Assembly: GCF_000397065.2 (NCBI RefSeq) | Contig: NZ_KE007306.1 | Location: 1,154,166-1,218,165, forward strand | DNA: 64,000 bases | Reading direction: 5' to 3' | Source of the DNA: Marinobacter lipolyticus SM19 | Lineage (GTDB): Bacteria > Pseudomonadota > Gammaproteobacteria > Pseudomonadales > Oleiphilaceae | Shown here: positions 1-8,986 of the stretch, piece after piece | Layout: every line of letters begins with the position of its first letter | Position numbering within the stretch: the stretch's first letter is position 1 | Program-made: the position numbers and the translations under genes | The notes under the pieces: model-generated | Seen by the model: the letters and a program-made list of their open reading frames with translations, nothing else | Databases searched by the model: none | Told to the model about the DNA's origin: nothing

Positions 1-243
1 ATCCGGATAACTCTCTTCGAAGTATCGGCAAATCGCCATGGTCTCCGCCACGCTGGTCCCGTCATCGAGCTGCATCACCGGTACCTTTTTCATCGGGTTC
101 ATGGCGACGTACTCGGGGGTCAGGTTTTCCCCTTTCTGGATATCGATCTCCACAAATTCGACTTTATCCAGCAAGCCTTTTTCCGCCAGAAACATACGGA
201 CACGGCGGGGATTGGGGGCGGTTTTTGTCTCGAAGATTTTCAT
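1..243 (-). CDS. Glutathione S-transferase family protein (C-terminus outside window)
   Basis: The 81 visible residues form the N-terminal thioredoxin-fold domain of a glutathione S-transferase. It opens MKIFETKTAPNPRRVRMFL, has the cis-proline segment KKVPVMQL and the glutathione-contacting acidic/Thr pair in AETMAICRYFEE. The helical C-terminal domain lies off the left edge of the window, so the gene is partial here. The ATG at 243 is preceded by GGAG nine bases upstream. The family conjugates glutathione to electrophiles or acts as a thiol-dependent isomerase or peroxidase. The substrate cannot be told from this fragment. It lies 86 bases downstream of the alpha/beta hydrolase on the same strand. 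Confidence 0.85.
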   Translation of the reverse strand, partial: MKIFETKTAPNPRRVRMFLAEKGLLDKVEFVEIDIQKGENLTPEYVAMNPMKKVPVMQLDDGTSVAETMAICRYFEESYPD

Positions 244-329
244 TGTTCTTGGCTCCGTCAGTGAAGTTGGACGCGTCGTAATCACCCAAGAGACTGACGT
301 GAAAGAACGGTTGCGTCAAGCAACCGATA

Positions 330-1064
330 TCAGACAATCAACCAGTTCCGTACCTGCTCAATGACCCATTGTGGATCATCCATGGGCAAATCATGCCCCG
401 CTGCCGGATGCACTTTCAGGGTCCATTGCCAACGCTGTTCCAGCTTCTCGCTGCATTTCCAGTGCACAATACGATCCCTCTTGCTGGCCAGCAAGAGCGC
501 ATCCGGCAGTGGTCGCCGGTTCAGCGGCTGGTACGCGGCCGCCGCCTTCAACTGCTGCCAGGCGTTGTGCAGGGATACGGGGCGCTGACGCTGAATACTG
601 TACCAGTGTTTCATGGTCTGTAAGTCCGGTTTGCCGTTAGAGGTCAACCGGAGGATATCGGCCTCGCGGTCGAACAGTTCCCGTCGCGTGAGCAGTTGCA
701 CAATCCTCGGCCAGGCGGCAGGCCGCATCCGGTGCCACGGCGGACTGAAACCCGAGCTGGTATTGATCAACACCAGGTTCTGGATTTCCCCTTCCGAGGC
801 GTGCTGGGCCCAGTCCAGTGCCACCATGCCACCCATGGACAACGCCAGGATGCTGTATGGCCCGGGAATATGACTGATCTGCTGCTGCACTTTCTCGCGG
901 ATGGCGGTCATCGTCGCCGGGCAGGGTTCCCGGTAATGCACGCCGGTTCCCGGAAAATCCACCGGGTGAAAACGGTGGTCGGGAAACGACTGCCGAAGTC
1001 TATCGGGAAAGTCTCCCCAGTGAGCCTGTTCCCGCGTAAGACCGCGCAGAAGTATCCAGTGCAT
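330..1064 (-). CDS. Alpha/beta hydrolase
   Basis: This 244-residue protein has the alpha/beta hydrolase fold. The nucleophile elbow is LSMGG with Ser76, the acid is probably Asp197 in SKRDRIVHW, and the catalytic histidine is His224 in AAGHDLPMDDP. There is no signal peptide, so it should be cytoplasmic. It starts two bases after the M14-family gene ends, so the two are very likely cotranscribed. The small size and short lid resemble BioH/MenH-like esterases, but the oxyanion-region sequence LLRGLTREQAHWG is not diagnostic of either. The substrate is unknown. Family call is firm, role is open. Confidence 0.85.
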   Translation of the reverse strand: MHWILLRGLTREQAHWGDFPDRLRQSFPDHRFHPVDFPGTGVHYREPCPATMTAIREKVQQQISHIPGPYSILALSMGGMVALDWAQHASEGEIQNLVLINTSSGFSPPWHRMRPAAWPRIVQLLTRRELFDREADILRLTSNGKPDLQTMKHWYSIQRQRPVSLHNAWQQLKAAAAYQPLNRRPLPDALLLASKRDRIVHWKCSEKLEQRWQWTLKVHPAAGHDLPMDDPQWVIEQVRNWLIV

Positions 1065-1066
1065 GT

Positions 1067-2167
1067 CTATTCGTTGTCCCTGTACCAGTGCATGATTGCC
1101 GCCTCCCTCAGCATGGACTCGTCGGCACCGTCCGGCAACCAGTTCCCGTGGCTGGCCGCGGCACTGAGCAAGAAGTCCATGAATGCCAGGTGACTTCGCA
1201 ACACCCGCCGATGGCGATGGGGCACCAGGGGATTGAACAGGCCATCCAGTCGCAGGAGCTGGCGGGGACGCTTACGAATCCATCGCCACGACCCCATTTC
1301 CAGGGTAAGCGGCAGGAAAGTCCCGGCGTTGCCTCGGTTCACCTTTTTATAGAAATAATCCCACAGGTCCCCGTGGGTCAAGTAGTGGCGGGATTGGGGC
1401 TCAAACTTGTAGTTGTGGTCCGGATACGCCTGCTCCCAGATCAGTTTCAGGGCCAGCACCGAAGCGATGTTGCGCATGGGCCGACGGCGATAGGCATAAG
1501 GGAACCAGACCTGATCCTGCCAGCCGAAACCCGAATGGCAGTCCAGCGCGACACTGAAAGGACGACCCGGTAAAAGATCGTCGATAACCGATTCCAGGGC
1601 CCGGTTCTCCAGCTCCATGCCCTGCTCGGGATCGCCAGTATACCAGGGCAGACGGGGTGACAGCCGTTGCCCACCAAGCAGGAAGGCACTCCGGTCCTGG
1701 GCGGTAATCGGGGCATTTCGCATCAGGTCGACACCATTGGGATTACTGCGCTGGTTCAGGTACATGCCACCCGGATTCAGTATCGGCAGGAGAGTGATGT
1801 GCACTCTCTGCAACAGGCCCTTGAGATGGTCGTCCCAGGCCAGTCTGGCCAACAGATTGCGCAGCCAGGCCATAACCACCTGACTGCCAATACGCTCCAG
1901 GCCATGAACACCTCCCACCATGACGATGACCGGAACGTCAGCGGATGCGTTTCCCAGGTCCACCCGATAGATCGGTAACTCCATCGCCCCCACCTGCGCC
2001 CGCTCAACCACCTGGACTACCACCTGCTCGGGCGCCTCCGCCAGTATACGCTCAAGGGAAACCAGCTCGGGCAGGAAGGCCCGCAGCAACCGGCGCTGAC
2101 GGGCATCGCGGGTGGCCTGCTCCTGCGGGATGGCATCATGGGGGGTCAATTCTTTCAGCTCGGTCAT
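1067..2167 (-). CDS. M14-family zinc carboxypeptidase-like protein
   Basis: The 366-residue product carries the M14 metallopeptidase signature. The first zinc pair is H88-x-x-E91 in GGVHGLERIG, the third ligand is probably His211 in ALDCHSGFGW, and the likely catalytic glutamate is Glu290 in LTLEMGSW. It lacks a signal peptide. M14 enzymes remove C-terminal residues from peptides or hydrolyse related amides (for example succinylglutamate desuccinylase and AgaA-like deacylases), so the substrate could be a murein peptide, a free peptide or an acyl amino acid. It heads a two-gene unit with the downstream alpha/beta hydrolase and is divergent from the lipoprotein gene starting at 2318. Confidence 0.8.
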   Translation of the reverse strand: MTELKELTPHDAIPQEQATRDARQRRLLRAFLPELVSLERILAEAPEQVVVQVVERAQVGAMELPIYRVDLGNASADVPVIVMVGGVHGLERIGSQVVMAWLRNLLARLAWDDHLKGLLQRVHITLLPILNPGGMYLNQRSNPNGVDLMRNAPITAQDRSAFLLGGQRLSPRLPWYTGDPEQGMELENRALESVIDDLLPGRPFSVALDCHSGFGWQDQVWFPYAYRRRPMRNIASVLALKLIWEQAYPDHNYKFEPQSRHYLTHGDLWDYFYKKVNRGNAGTFLPLTLEMGSWRWIRKRPRQLLRLDGLFNPLVPHRHRRVLRSHLAFMDFLLSAAASHGNWLPDGADESMLREAAIMHWYRDNE

Positions 2168-2317
2168 TTGGGGGCTCCGTTCTCTGGCGACCCTCCAACA
2201 TGACAGCGTTATACTGCAATTATTTGACAGTGCCCCTTACCATCACCATTACAACAATTCAGGAACAGACTATGATAGAAGCAGAGCCGCCGTTCGCGGT
2301 GTTTACGGTCTGCTATC

Positions 2318-3145
2318 ATGCTCAGGGCTGTGTTTATTTTGATGCTGGCAACGTTGTTGATCGCCTGCTCTCCTTCAGAGGCCCCCAAGGCCAAAGAAGC
2401 ACTGAGCCGGGAAGATGTCAGCACGCCCATGGCCAGCCCCGATCGTAAGGTCATCACTATCGGCTCTGACCCCTGGTGCCCCCACAACTGTTTGGCAGAG
2501 GGGCCACAGGACGGCTATATGATCGATATAGCCCGGGAAGTGTTCGAAGCGTCCGGGTACGAGGTGAAATACCTGAACGTCAGCTGGGCAAGGGCGTTAC
2601 AGATGACCCGCGAAGGATTGCTGGATGCCGTGGTTAGCGCCTTCACCACCGACGCCCCGGACTTCGTGTTCCCGGATGAACCCCAGGGGCGTTCACACAT
2701 CGCCATGTATACACCAGCTGACAGCCAATGGCTCTATCGAGGGCTGGAGTCGTTGACGGATCAGACCCTGCTCGCGATCAACGGTTATTCCTATTCGATG
2801 GAACTCGATGACTTTATCCGGAGCCACACTGACGACCCGGCCAAAGTGTGGGTGATTTCCGGTCCAGCCCCCCTGAACAGAGCGATCTACCTGCTGAACC
2901 AACATCGGGCCGATGTGTATCCGGAAGATGTTTACGTGATGACCTGGGCGCTGAAAGACCATGCCGGGATTCGCCCTCCCCGTAATGCCGGCCTGCTTCA
3001 GAAAACCGACATCTATGTTGCGTTCTCACCGGAACATGAACGTTCCGGGCAACTTGCCGCGCTGCTGTCCGAAGGAACAGCCAGGCTCCGGGAGAACGGA
3101 CGAATCCGCGAGATAATGGCGACTTACGGCTTGCCAGAAGACTGA
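2318..3145 (+). CDS. Family 3 solute-binding-like lipoprotein
   Basis: The 275-residue protein begins with a lipoprotein signal whose lipobox LLIAC puts the modified cysteine at residue 17. The mature part resembles periplasmic binding proteins of the SBP_bac_3 family (ITIGSDPWCPHN, DGYMIDIAREVFEASGYEVKY, then a second lobe ending IREIMATYGLPED). Such proteins bind amino acids or other small polar ligands, or act as ligand sensors. No permease or ATPase gene is adjacent, so a free-standing sensor or scavenger role is as likely as transport. No good ribosome-binding site is visible. The start was chosen because it gives an intact lipoprotein signal. Its 3' end overlaps the convergent gene by 22 bases. 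Confidence 0.8.
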   Translation: MLRAVFILMLATLLIACSPSEAPKAKEALSREDVSTPMASPDRKVITIGSDPWCPHNCLAEGPQDGYMIDIAREVFEASGYEVKYLNVSWARALQMTREGLLDAVVSAFTTDAPDFVFPDEPQGRSHIAMYTPADSQWLYRGLESLTDQTLLAINGYSYSMELDDFIRSHTDDPAKVWVISGPAPLNRAIYLLNQHRADVYPEDVYVMTWALKDHAGIRPPRNAGLLQKTDIYVAFSPEHERSGQLAALLSEGTARLRENGRIREIMATYGLPED

Positions 3146-4098
3146 AAGGCGCGCAGCGCATCACCGTCCGCCGTACTCAGAATCAGCTCACCATGCGGAC
3201 CAATTCGAAAACGCTGCACCTCGGACAGCACCTTCAGAAAGCGCTCCTCCTGGCGCATTAATGCCGGAGCACAGGCCATCATGGTGCCGGCCATCTTACC
3301 CAGCTCAAGCCCCTCGCCGGTCAGATTCCACGCCCCCATGTACCGGTTGCAGGAAGATCTGCCGGCAACCCGGTTGTCCGCCAGAAACTGGATGGTCACC
3401 CTGGAGCGGTCAATGATTCCGCCCCCTTCAATATCTTCCACCACCCATTCAGTGCCTCGTAGCAGGCGTTCGGGGTCGCCTCCACAACCGGCCCATGTAT
3501 CACCATTGACCGTAAGCCGGACCTGGTTCGGATACGGCATACCGGACATGGAATCCATGCACAGTTGTGGCGCGACATCCAGGGTTAACGCCAGCCCCTC
3601 ACGCTCGGCGCGGAGAGTCTGGCCCGTAGCCCCGTGCTCCACCATTCTGGAATACAGAGTTTCCGTCGCCTCTCCCATACGGCTCAGCGTCAATTCCCTG
3701 CCCACCAGCGTGACGTGCCAGAAAGGTTCATTGCCACGGGCCACGAAGGGTGAAGATAGCGCTCCGGCCGCCAGACACTCGGGAAATTCGGTTCCGTTCA
3801 ATGTCAGGCTTGCCGAGTTGCCTTTGCTCCAGAAAACCGTGTCCGCATCGTTCCCACCGGTGAAACGCGCCCCCGAAGCACTCCTGGAAGGCACCAGGGT
3901 GTAATCGGTGCCGTCGTGCGTCAGTATAAGTTGCCCCGAATCTTCCCGATAATCCAGGTCAATGGCAGCCTGGCCGCAGAACATACGCTCAGCCGGAATC
4001 TGAACGTTTTCCTGGGAACTACTGGTAGACGCACAACCGACCGCCAATAACGACGCGGCACCCAACAGGCTGGTCAATCCAATGTTTTGCAATGTCAT
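3124..4098 (-). CDS. META/HslJ-domain lipoprotein
   Basis: Taken from the ATG at 4098, which follows a strong GGAAGGAG site, this is a 324-residue lipoprotein with lipobox LAVGC (Cys22). The middle part (ARGNEPFWHVTLVGRELTLSRMGE) matches the COG3650-type domain. The last ~100 residues (LLRGTEWVVEDIEGGGIIDRS through AGRSSCNRYMGAW and MMACAPALMRQEERF) form a META domain as in E. coli HslJ, a heat-shock and novobiocin-resistance associated outer-membrane protein. An in-frame ATG ten codons further upstream is less likely. The biochemical role of META domains is not established; an envelope-stress role is inference. Confidence 0.82.
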   Translation of the reverse strand: MTLQNIGLTSLLGAASLLAVGCASTSSSQENVQIPAERMFCGQAAIDLDYREDSGQLILTHDGTDYTLVPSRSASGARFTGGNDADTVFWSKGNSASLTLNGTEFPECLAAGALSSPFVARGNEPFWHVTLVGRELTLSRMGEATETLYSRMVEHGATGQTLRAEREGLALTLDVAPQLCMDSMSGMPYPNQVRLTVNGDTWAGCGGDPERLLRGTEWVVEDIEGGGIIDRSRVTIQFLADNRVAGRSSCNRYMGAWNLTGEGLELGKMAGTMMACAPALMRQEERFLKVLSEVQRFRIGPHGELILSTADGDALRAFQSSGKP

Positions 4099-4270
4099 AA
4101 CTCCTTCCCTGATATCAGTCTTCAACAACCTTGAATTCTAAAGTGAAATCGCCCACGGCCTTCATTACGCTGAAGACATGTTGACGACCAGCTAAATTTG
4201 ACCCCGACGGGCTTCTTATATCGCGGTAACCCCATTATCCTTGGATCACCCACAGAAGGAGACATTAGCA

Positions 4271-5008
4271 ATGGCCATCAGGCTCTACCAGTTCGCCATT
4301 TCCCATTACTGCGAAAAAGTACGCTGGGCACTGGATTTCAAGGGATTGCAATACCAGACCCACAGCCTGTTGCCAGGCCAGCACATCAATACCATTCGCA
4401 AACTCACAGGCGCTGACTCATCGGTGCCGGTGCTGGATCATGACGGCCACATCGTCCAGGGTTCGTCAGCGATCCTGGACTACCTGGATGACACCTTCCC
4501 CGAGCGGGCGTTGACACCGACTGACCCCGAGGCAAGGGAGGCGGCGCTGGCGTGGGAGCAACGCCTGGATGAGGAAGCGGGGCCGGCAGTGCGGTGTTAT
4601 TCCTACCACCATTTCCTGCAGCGGCCCAAGGTAGTGGTACCGTTGCTGGCGGCACAAACGCCATTCTACAACCGCATCCTGCTGAAGCTGGCCTTCAGCA
4701 GGGTTGACGAGGTCATGCGCAAGTGGATGAAGATCAACGAAAAAACCGCCGCGACGTCGTGTCAGACCATGGAAGCGCTGTTAACCGAGTTGGCTGAAAC
4801 CTACCGCCAACAACCCTTTCTCGTGGGTGATACGTTTTCCCGCGCCGATCTGACCGCCGCAAGTCTGTTCGCTCCGCTGTTCCAGCCGGAACAATACCCC
4901 GTGCCCTGGCCCAGCGAGAAACGCATCCCCCGGGAGATCCGCGACTGGCTGGAGCAGTGGCAGCCCCAGCTACAGGCCCTGGAGAAGATCTACCAGGCTA
5001 ACCGCTGA
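4271..5008 (+). CDS. Glutathione S-transferase family protein
   Basis: A 245-residue cytosolic GST-fold protein. The N-terminal thioredoxin-like domain starts MAIRLYQFAISHYCEKVRW, so a cysteine in YCEK sits where the catalytic Ser/Cys is found. The segment SSVPVLDHDGHIVQGSSAILDYLD carries the cis-Pro and the Ser-Ser/Asp glutathione contact. The helical C-terminal domain follows (FLVGDTFSRADLTAASL). The start was set at 4271 because AAGGAG lies nine bases upstream; an ATG at 4241 lacks this. It converges on the AraC-family gene and overlaps its 3' end by 11 bases. Substrate unknown. Confidence 0.85.
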   Translation: MAIRLYQFAISHYCEKVRWALDFKGLQYQTHSLLPGQHINTIRKLTGADSSVPVLDHDGHIVQGSSAILDYLDDTFPERALTPTDPEAREAALAWEQRLDEEAGPAVRCYSYHHFLQRPKVVVPLLAAQTPFYNRILLKLAFSRVDEVMRKWMKINEKTAATSCQTMEALLTELAETYRQQPFLVGDTFSRADLTAASLFAPLFQPEQYPVPWPSEKRIPREIRDWLEQWQPQLQALEKIYQANR

Positions 5009-5996
5009 TCTGTCTGCGATCACGTCCGGGCGAGACACCCGCCCACCGGCGATAGGCTCGAGTGAATGCGCTCTGTTCCGAAAATCCCAGCAACAGGGCA
5101 ATGTCGGTCAGACTCAGTGAGGCATCCGCGAGATACTGCCGCGCTAACTGCTCCCGGCTGCGATCCAGCCATTGCTGCCAGCTCAGTTGATGGCGGGCCA
5201 GGCGGCGCTGGAGCGTACGGGGAGACATGTACATGGCTTTGGCCGCACGCTGCAGGGTTGGCTCACCATCGGCCAACAGCTTTAAAAGCACCTGCTGCAG
5301 TTGTCGTTCGGTTTCGGAGCTGCCGGGCAGGGCCCGAAGCAACGCCTGGGCCTGCCGATCCAACAGTTCCTTCAATGTGGGGTCCCGCCGTGGCATGGGA
5401 ATATTCAGGTACTCCAGCGGAAACCTGACCCGCACGTGGCTGTCATTCCATGTGACCGGGCAGCCAAAAAAAGTTTCATAGGCGCGGGCTGCATCCGGGC
5501 CCACGGATTCCAGGAAGGACACCGAGGACGGAGGTGGCGGGTTATCCAGCTGTCGCCGCAAGAAAGTCACCAGCGCCGCGATCGCGGCTCCGTCCGCCTG
5601 CTGCCCCAGCTCATTGTCCGACCGTGGCCAGCGCATTTCGGCCTGGCCACCCTTAATATCAATTTCCGCCAGTGTGGTGCCATAGAACAGCGTTTCATAG
5701 CGCTGGTACGCCAGCATGGCCTCACCCAGCGTGTCCGACGCCAGCACCAGGTACCCCAGGACCCCGACATGACCGGGTCGCACGCAGCTACCCACGCCCA
5801 GCTCTGGCGCAACACTGTCCGGGCACAAGGCCAGCCCCCGTGCCAGAAGGTCGCGCCAGACAGCTACCGGGACATTATCCTGAGCAGACCAGCGTGCCAG
5901 TTCTGGTCTCAGGAGGCCCGCATCAAGGTGCTGCTGGTCCAGCCAGTCGGTCAACAGCCCCGTCCAGGCCCCGGTTACCCTTACCACTCTCGCCAT
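4998..5996 (-). CDS. AraC-family transcriptional regulator
   Basis: Read from the ATG at 5996 (GGGAG six bases upstream) this is a 332-residue regulator. The first ~200 residues match the arabinose-binding-like ligand domain typical of the OruR/ArgR-type AraC subgroup (VGVLGYLVLASDTLGEAMLAYQRYETLFYG). The C-terminal ~100 residues hold two helix-turn-helix motifs (LQRAAKAMYMSPRTLQRRLA and LTDIALLLGFSEQSAFTRA). It is divergent from the membrane hydroxylase gene at 6126, which is its most obvious regulatory target by position. The effector is unknown. Confidence 0.88.
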   Translation of the reverse strand: MARVVRVTGAWTGLLTDWLDQQHLDAGLLRPELARWSAQDNVPVAVWRDLLARGLALCPDSVAPELGVGSCVRPGHVGVLGYLVLASDTLGEAMLAYQRYETLFYGTTLAEIDIKGGQAEMRWPRSDNELGQQADGAAIAALVTFLRRQLDNPPPPSSVSFLESVGPDAARAYETFFGCPVTWNDSHVRVRFPLEYLNIPMPRRDPTLKELLDRQAQALLRALPGSSETERQLQQVLLKLLADGEPTLQRAAKAMYMSPRTLQRRLARHQLSWQQWLDRSREQLARQYLADASLSLTDIALLLGFSEQSAFTRAYRRWAGVSPGRDRRQISG

Positions 5997-6125
5997 GGGA
6001 AAACTCCCGACCATTGCCCACAATATTGACGTGAATTATCAATTTAGCGGCATGCATCGTCAATTTTAAAAGCCGTAAGCAGGCAAGAATAGGCAACATA
6101 CAATAACGGATAACCGGATCTGATT

Positions 6126-7058
6126 ATGGCCATCACCGACATAATGCTCAGCGTTCTGGAAAACAGCGGCCTGTTGCCGCTCTGGAACCTGATGGCGCCC
6201 TGGCTGGCACTAGACGAACGACAACTCATTTTCATGGTCGCGACACCGGTGTTTATCGCCATCACTGCCTGGGAATACCTGAAGCTTCGGCATGACCCGA
6301 TGCTGATGGACACCCATGAGGCCATCCGCAATTTCGCTCTGGGCGCCGGATACCAGATCACAGAAGCGTTATTCGCCGGCATCATCGCGTTTCCGGTCTA
6401 CGCGCTTTTTTACCACTACCGTCTTATGGATCTGGAGCTGAACTGGGTGAGCGGATTTCTGACCTTTCTTGGGGTCGATTTCTGCTTCTACTGGATGCAC
6501 CGTGCCAGCCACCGCATACGCTGGTTCTGGGCGGCACATGTGGTTCATCATTCCTCGGAGCGAATGAACTTTTCCACGGCCATGCGCCAGAATGCCACCA
6601 ATATTTTCAACGGTGGGTGGATGTTCTACCTGCCACTGGCGCTCATTGGCTTTAACCCGGTATGGATCGGGGTCGCTTACGCGTTGTCCCTGGTGTACCA
6701 GTTCTTTATCCATACCACGCTGGTCAGGCAGCTACCGTCCTGGGTGGAACTTGTTTTCAACACACCCAGCCACCACCGCGTGCACCATGGCCGTAACCCG
6801 GACTACATTGACCGCAATTACGGGGGCACCCTCATTATCTGGGACCGGCTGTTTGGTACATTTACACCGGAAGATGCTCACAATCCCCCGGAATACGGCA
6901 TCACCCGCCCCGTGTACTCCAACAACCTGATTGTTTTGTGGACCCATGAGTACCGGGATATGTTCCGGGACATGGCTCACCCGGGCGCATTGAAGTCCCG
7001 ACTTCAGCACCTATGGCGACCACCGGAGTGGGAGCGGTCAGACGAGTCGTCGGAATAA
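6126..7058 (+). CDS. Sterol desaturase / fatty acid hydroxylase family membrane protein
   Basis: This 310-residue integral membrane protein has several hydrophobic segments and the histidine clusters that bind the di-iron centre of the fatty-acid hydroxylase superfamily: HRASHR (125-130), HVVHHSSER (138-146) and HHRVHHGRN (216-224). Members hydroxylate or desaturate sterols, carotenoids, fatty acids or ether lipids. The lipid substrate here is not determinable. It is transcribed away from the AraC regulator with a 129-base intergenic region and appears monocistronic. A second paralogous family member lies at 40225-41241; the two share the fold and motifs but not close sequence. Confidence 0.88.
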   Translation: MAITDIMLSVLENSGLLPLWNLMAPWLALDERQLIFMVATPVFIAITAWEYLKLRHDPMLMDTHEAIRNFALGAGYQITEALFAGIIAFPVYALFYHYRLMDLELNWVSGFLTFLGVDFCFYWMHRASHRIRWFWAAHVVHHSSERMNFSTAMRQNATNIFNGGWMFYLPLALIGFNPVWIGVAYALSLVYQFFIHTTLVRQLPSWVELVFNTPSHHRVHHGRNPDYIDRNYGGTLIIWDRLFGTFTPEDAHNPPEYGITRPVYSNNLIVLWTHEYRDMFRDMAHPGALKSRLQHLWRPPEWERSDESSE

Positions 7059-7224
7059 CGACAACCAATAACCGAGTGTCAGACCATTTTACATGTGGAG
7101 CAGCGAAAGCGGACCAAAATGACATTAACCCACTGTTTTAAAAACGATCTACAGGCATCGGCGTAGTACTTGCCTTTTGGATGGGCGCATGAAACGCACA
7201 TACTATGACACGGAGAAGTTACAC

Positions 7225-8145
7225 ATGCGCTTAAGTACCCTATCCCGCTTTCTTCCCCACACGCTGGCTGCCGCAGGACTCCTGACGACGGGTTCGTCCG
7301 TCGCGGCGCCGATCGTAATGGAAGGCGATTTCGTCCGCACGGCGGTCAGTGACAATGGCACCCTTGGTGCCGGTGGCAGCACGGATCCGGGCATCATCCA
7401 CGACACCAGCGGTACCCGCAACTGGGGTCCGGAGGACTACCTGACTCCCGGCACCCCGTGGGAATGGTTTGGTGTCACGTCAGCCCAGACCGGCACTGTG
7501 GGAAATAACAACGCCAGTTCGTCCGGGAGCATCACCACCCTGACAGGCCCAATGGATCTCTCCGGTGGCAGCGCCGACAATCAGGTTTCCTGGGAAGGCC
7601 AGTACAGTGACCTGTTCACTATCAGTCACAACTATTCATTCAATGACGACGATGAACGCATTGATGTACTGACTACCATCACGGCAATCCAGGATCTGAG
7701 CGACCTGAAATTCCTTCGCGCCATCGACCCCGACCCGGACGTCAATACCCACGGCTCCTACGACACCACCAACACCAGGGGCACGACTGGCGTGGCAGAG
7801 GAAGACTTCGTGAATTCCCAGGGCGGCATGACCGGGCTGACCCTCGGGCTTTACACACAATCCGATATCGCACACAACACCGGGATCTCCGCACCCTGGT
7901 CTACCAATCCGGACGACTACCTTGCGGGTGTCAACGATGGTGACGGAGATTACGTTATCGGACTGGGATTCGACATCGGCTCGCTGTTTTCCGGGGAACT
8001 GGTGAACCTGAGCTATTCCTATGTCATGGGTGAAACCCTGGACACCGTGGACCTACCCAACGACGTTCCGGAACCCGGCACCCTGGCCCTACTGGGACTG
8101 GGACTGACAGGCATCGGCTTATCCCGTCGCAGGAAGCATCGGTAA
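7225..8145 (+). CDS. PEP-CTERM sorting-domain exported protein
   Basis: The start at 7225 has a GGAGAAG site nine bases upstream and gives a 306-residue product with a classical signal peptide (LSRFLPHTLAAAGLLTTG, cleavage near SVAA). The C-terminus is a full PEP-CTERM sorting tail: the PEP motif in VPEPGTLALL, a hydrophobic segment, and the basic end SRRRKHR. The body is rich in Gly, Ser, Thr, Asp and Asn, as expected for a secreted or surface protein. PEP-CTERM proteins are processed by exosortase (EpsH) and are usually linked to exopolysaccharide or floc formation. No exosortase gene is present in this window. Biochemical role unknown. Confidence 0.87.
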   Translation: MRLSTLSRFLPHTLAAAGLLTTGSSVAAPIVMEGDFVRTAVSDNGTLGAGGSTDPGIIHDTSGTRNWGPEDYLTPGTPWEWFGVTSAQTGTVGNNNASSSGSITTLTGPMDLSGGSADNQVSWEGQYSDLFTISHNYSFNDDDERIDVLTTITAIQDLSDLKFLRAIDPDPDVNTHGSYDTTNTRGTTGVAEEDFVNSQGGMTGLTLGLYTQSDIAHNTGISAPWSTNPDDYLAGVNDGDGDYVIGLGFDIGSLFSGELVNLSYSYVMGETLDTVDLPNDVPEPGTLALLGLGLTGIGLSRRRKHR

Positions 8146-8152
8146 GCCCACC

Positions 8153-8178
8153 ACCGGCCTGCCTCCATGCAGGCCGGT
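8153..8178 (+). terminator. Hairpin downstream of the PEP-CTERM gene
   Basis: A perfect 10-base inverted repeat (ACCGGCCTGC and its complement) with a six-base loop begins seven bases after the stop codon. It is not followed by a T-run, so it may be a weak terminator or an mRNA-stabilising 3' hairpin rather than a classical rho-independent terminator. Confidence 0.55.
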
Positions 8179-8308
8179 ACACCTCCCCACTCAACAGCAT
8201 GCTGCCAACCATAGAAAAAGCCCGGGAAATCATCGGCAAAGACCGTTAGGATAACTGTCAGATCCTGACATAATGACCGGCAAACCCGGTGAATCCGACG
8301 GAGCAACT

Positions 8309-8986
8309 ATGAGCCCTGAGTGGCAAGCGGTATGGCTCACCCTGAAACTGGCCGGCATCACCACACTGCTACTGATGATTATCGGCACCCCGATTGCCTG
8401 GTGGCTCGCCCGCACCCGGCACTGGCTGCGTCAACCGGTGTTCGCGGTCGTCGCCCTGCCCCTGGTGCTCCCCCCCACAGTGCTGGGTTTCTACCTGTTA
8501 ATGATGCTGGGTCCTGACGGCTTTATTGGTCAACTGACAGAACGATTGGGGATCGGCACACTACCGTTCACCTTCGAAGGCCTGGTGCTGGCATCCATCA
8601 TCTATTCGCTGCCATTTACCGTGCAGCCCTTACAGAATGCCTTTGCCAGCCTGAATGAACGAATGCTGGAAGCGGCCGCAACCTTACGGGCCTCGCCATG
8701 GGACAGCTTCTTTACCATTGCCGTTCCCCTGGCGCGGCCAGGCTTTCTGACCGCTGCGGTCCTGACCTTTGCCCATACCATCGGCGAGTTCGGCGTAGTG
8801 CTGATGATTGGCGGCAACATTCCCGGAGAAACCCGGGTGCTGTCCGTGGCCATCTACGATCACGTCGAAGCCCTGGAGTACAGCCAGGCGCACTGGTTGG
8901 CCGGAGGCATGCTGCTGTTCGCTTTCCTGGTACTGGTCGGCCTGCACACCATTAACGGTCGTCTGGCTGGTGGGGTCGTTAAATGA
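8309..8986 (+). CDS. modB: Molybdate ABC transporter permease ModB
   Basis: Read from the ATG at 8309 (GGAG shortly upstream), this 225-residue inner-membrane permease has about five hydrophobic segments. It carries the ABC permease EAA loop LEAAATLRASPWDSFFTIAVPLARPG and the ModB-typical ending FGVVLMIGGNIPGETRVLSVAIYDHVEA. Together with ModC it would import molybdate (or tungstate). The stop codon overlaps the modC start by four bases (ATGA), showing translational coupling. No modA binding-protein gene lies upstream, where the PEP-CTERM gene is found instead. Confidence 0.92.
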   Translation: MSPEWQAVWLTLKLAGITTLLLMIIGTPIAWWLARTRHWLRQPVFAVVALPLVLPPTVLGFYLLMMLGPDGFIGQLTERLGIGTLPFTFEGLVLASIIYSLPFTVQPLQNAFASLNERMLEAAATLRASPWDSFFTIAVPLARPGFLTAAVLTFAHTIGEFGVVLMIGGNIPGETRVLSVAIYDHVEALEYSQAHWLAGGMLLFAFLVLVGLHTINGRLAGGVVK

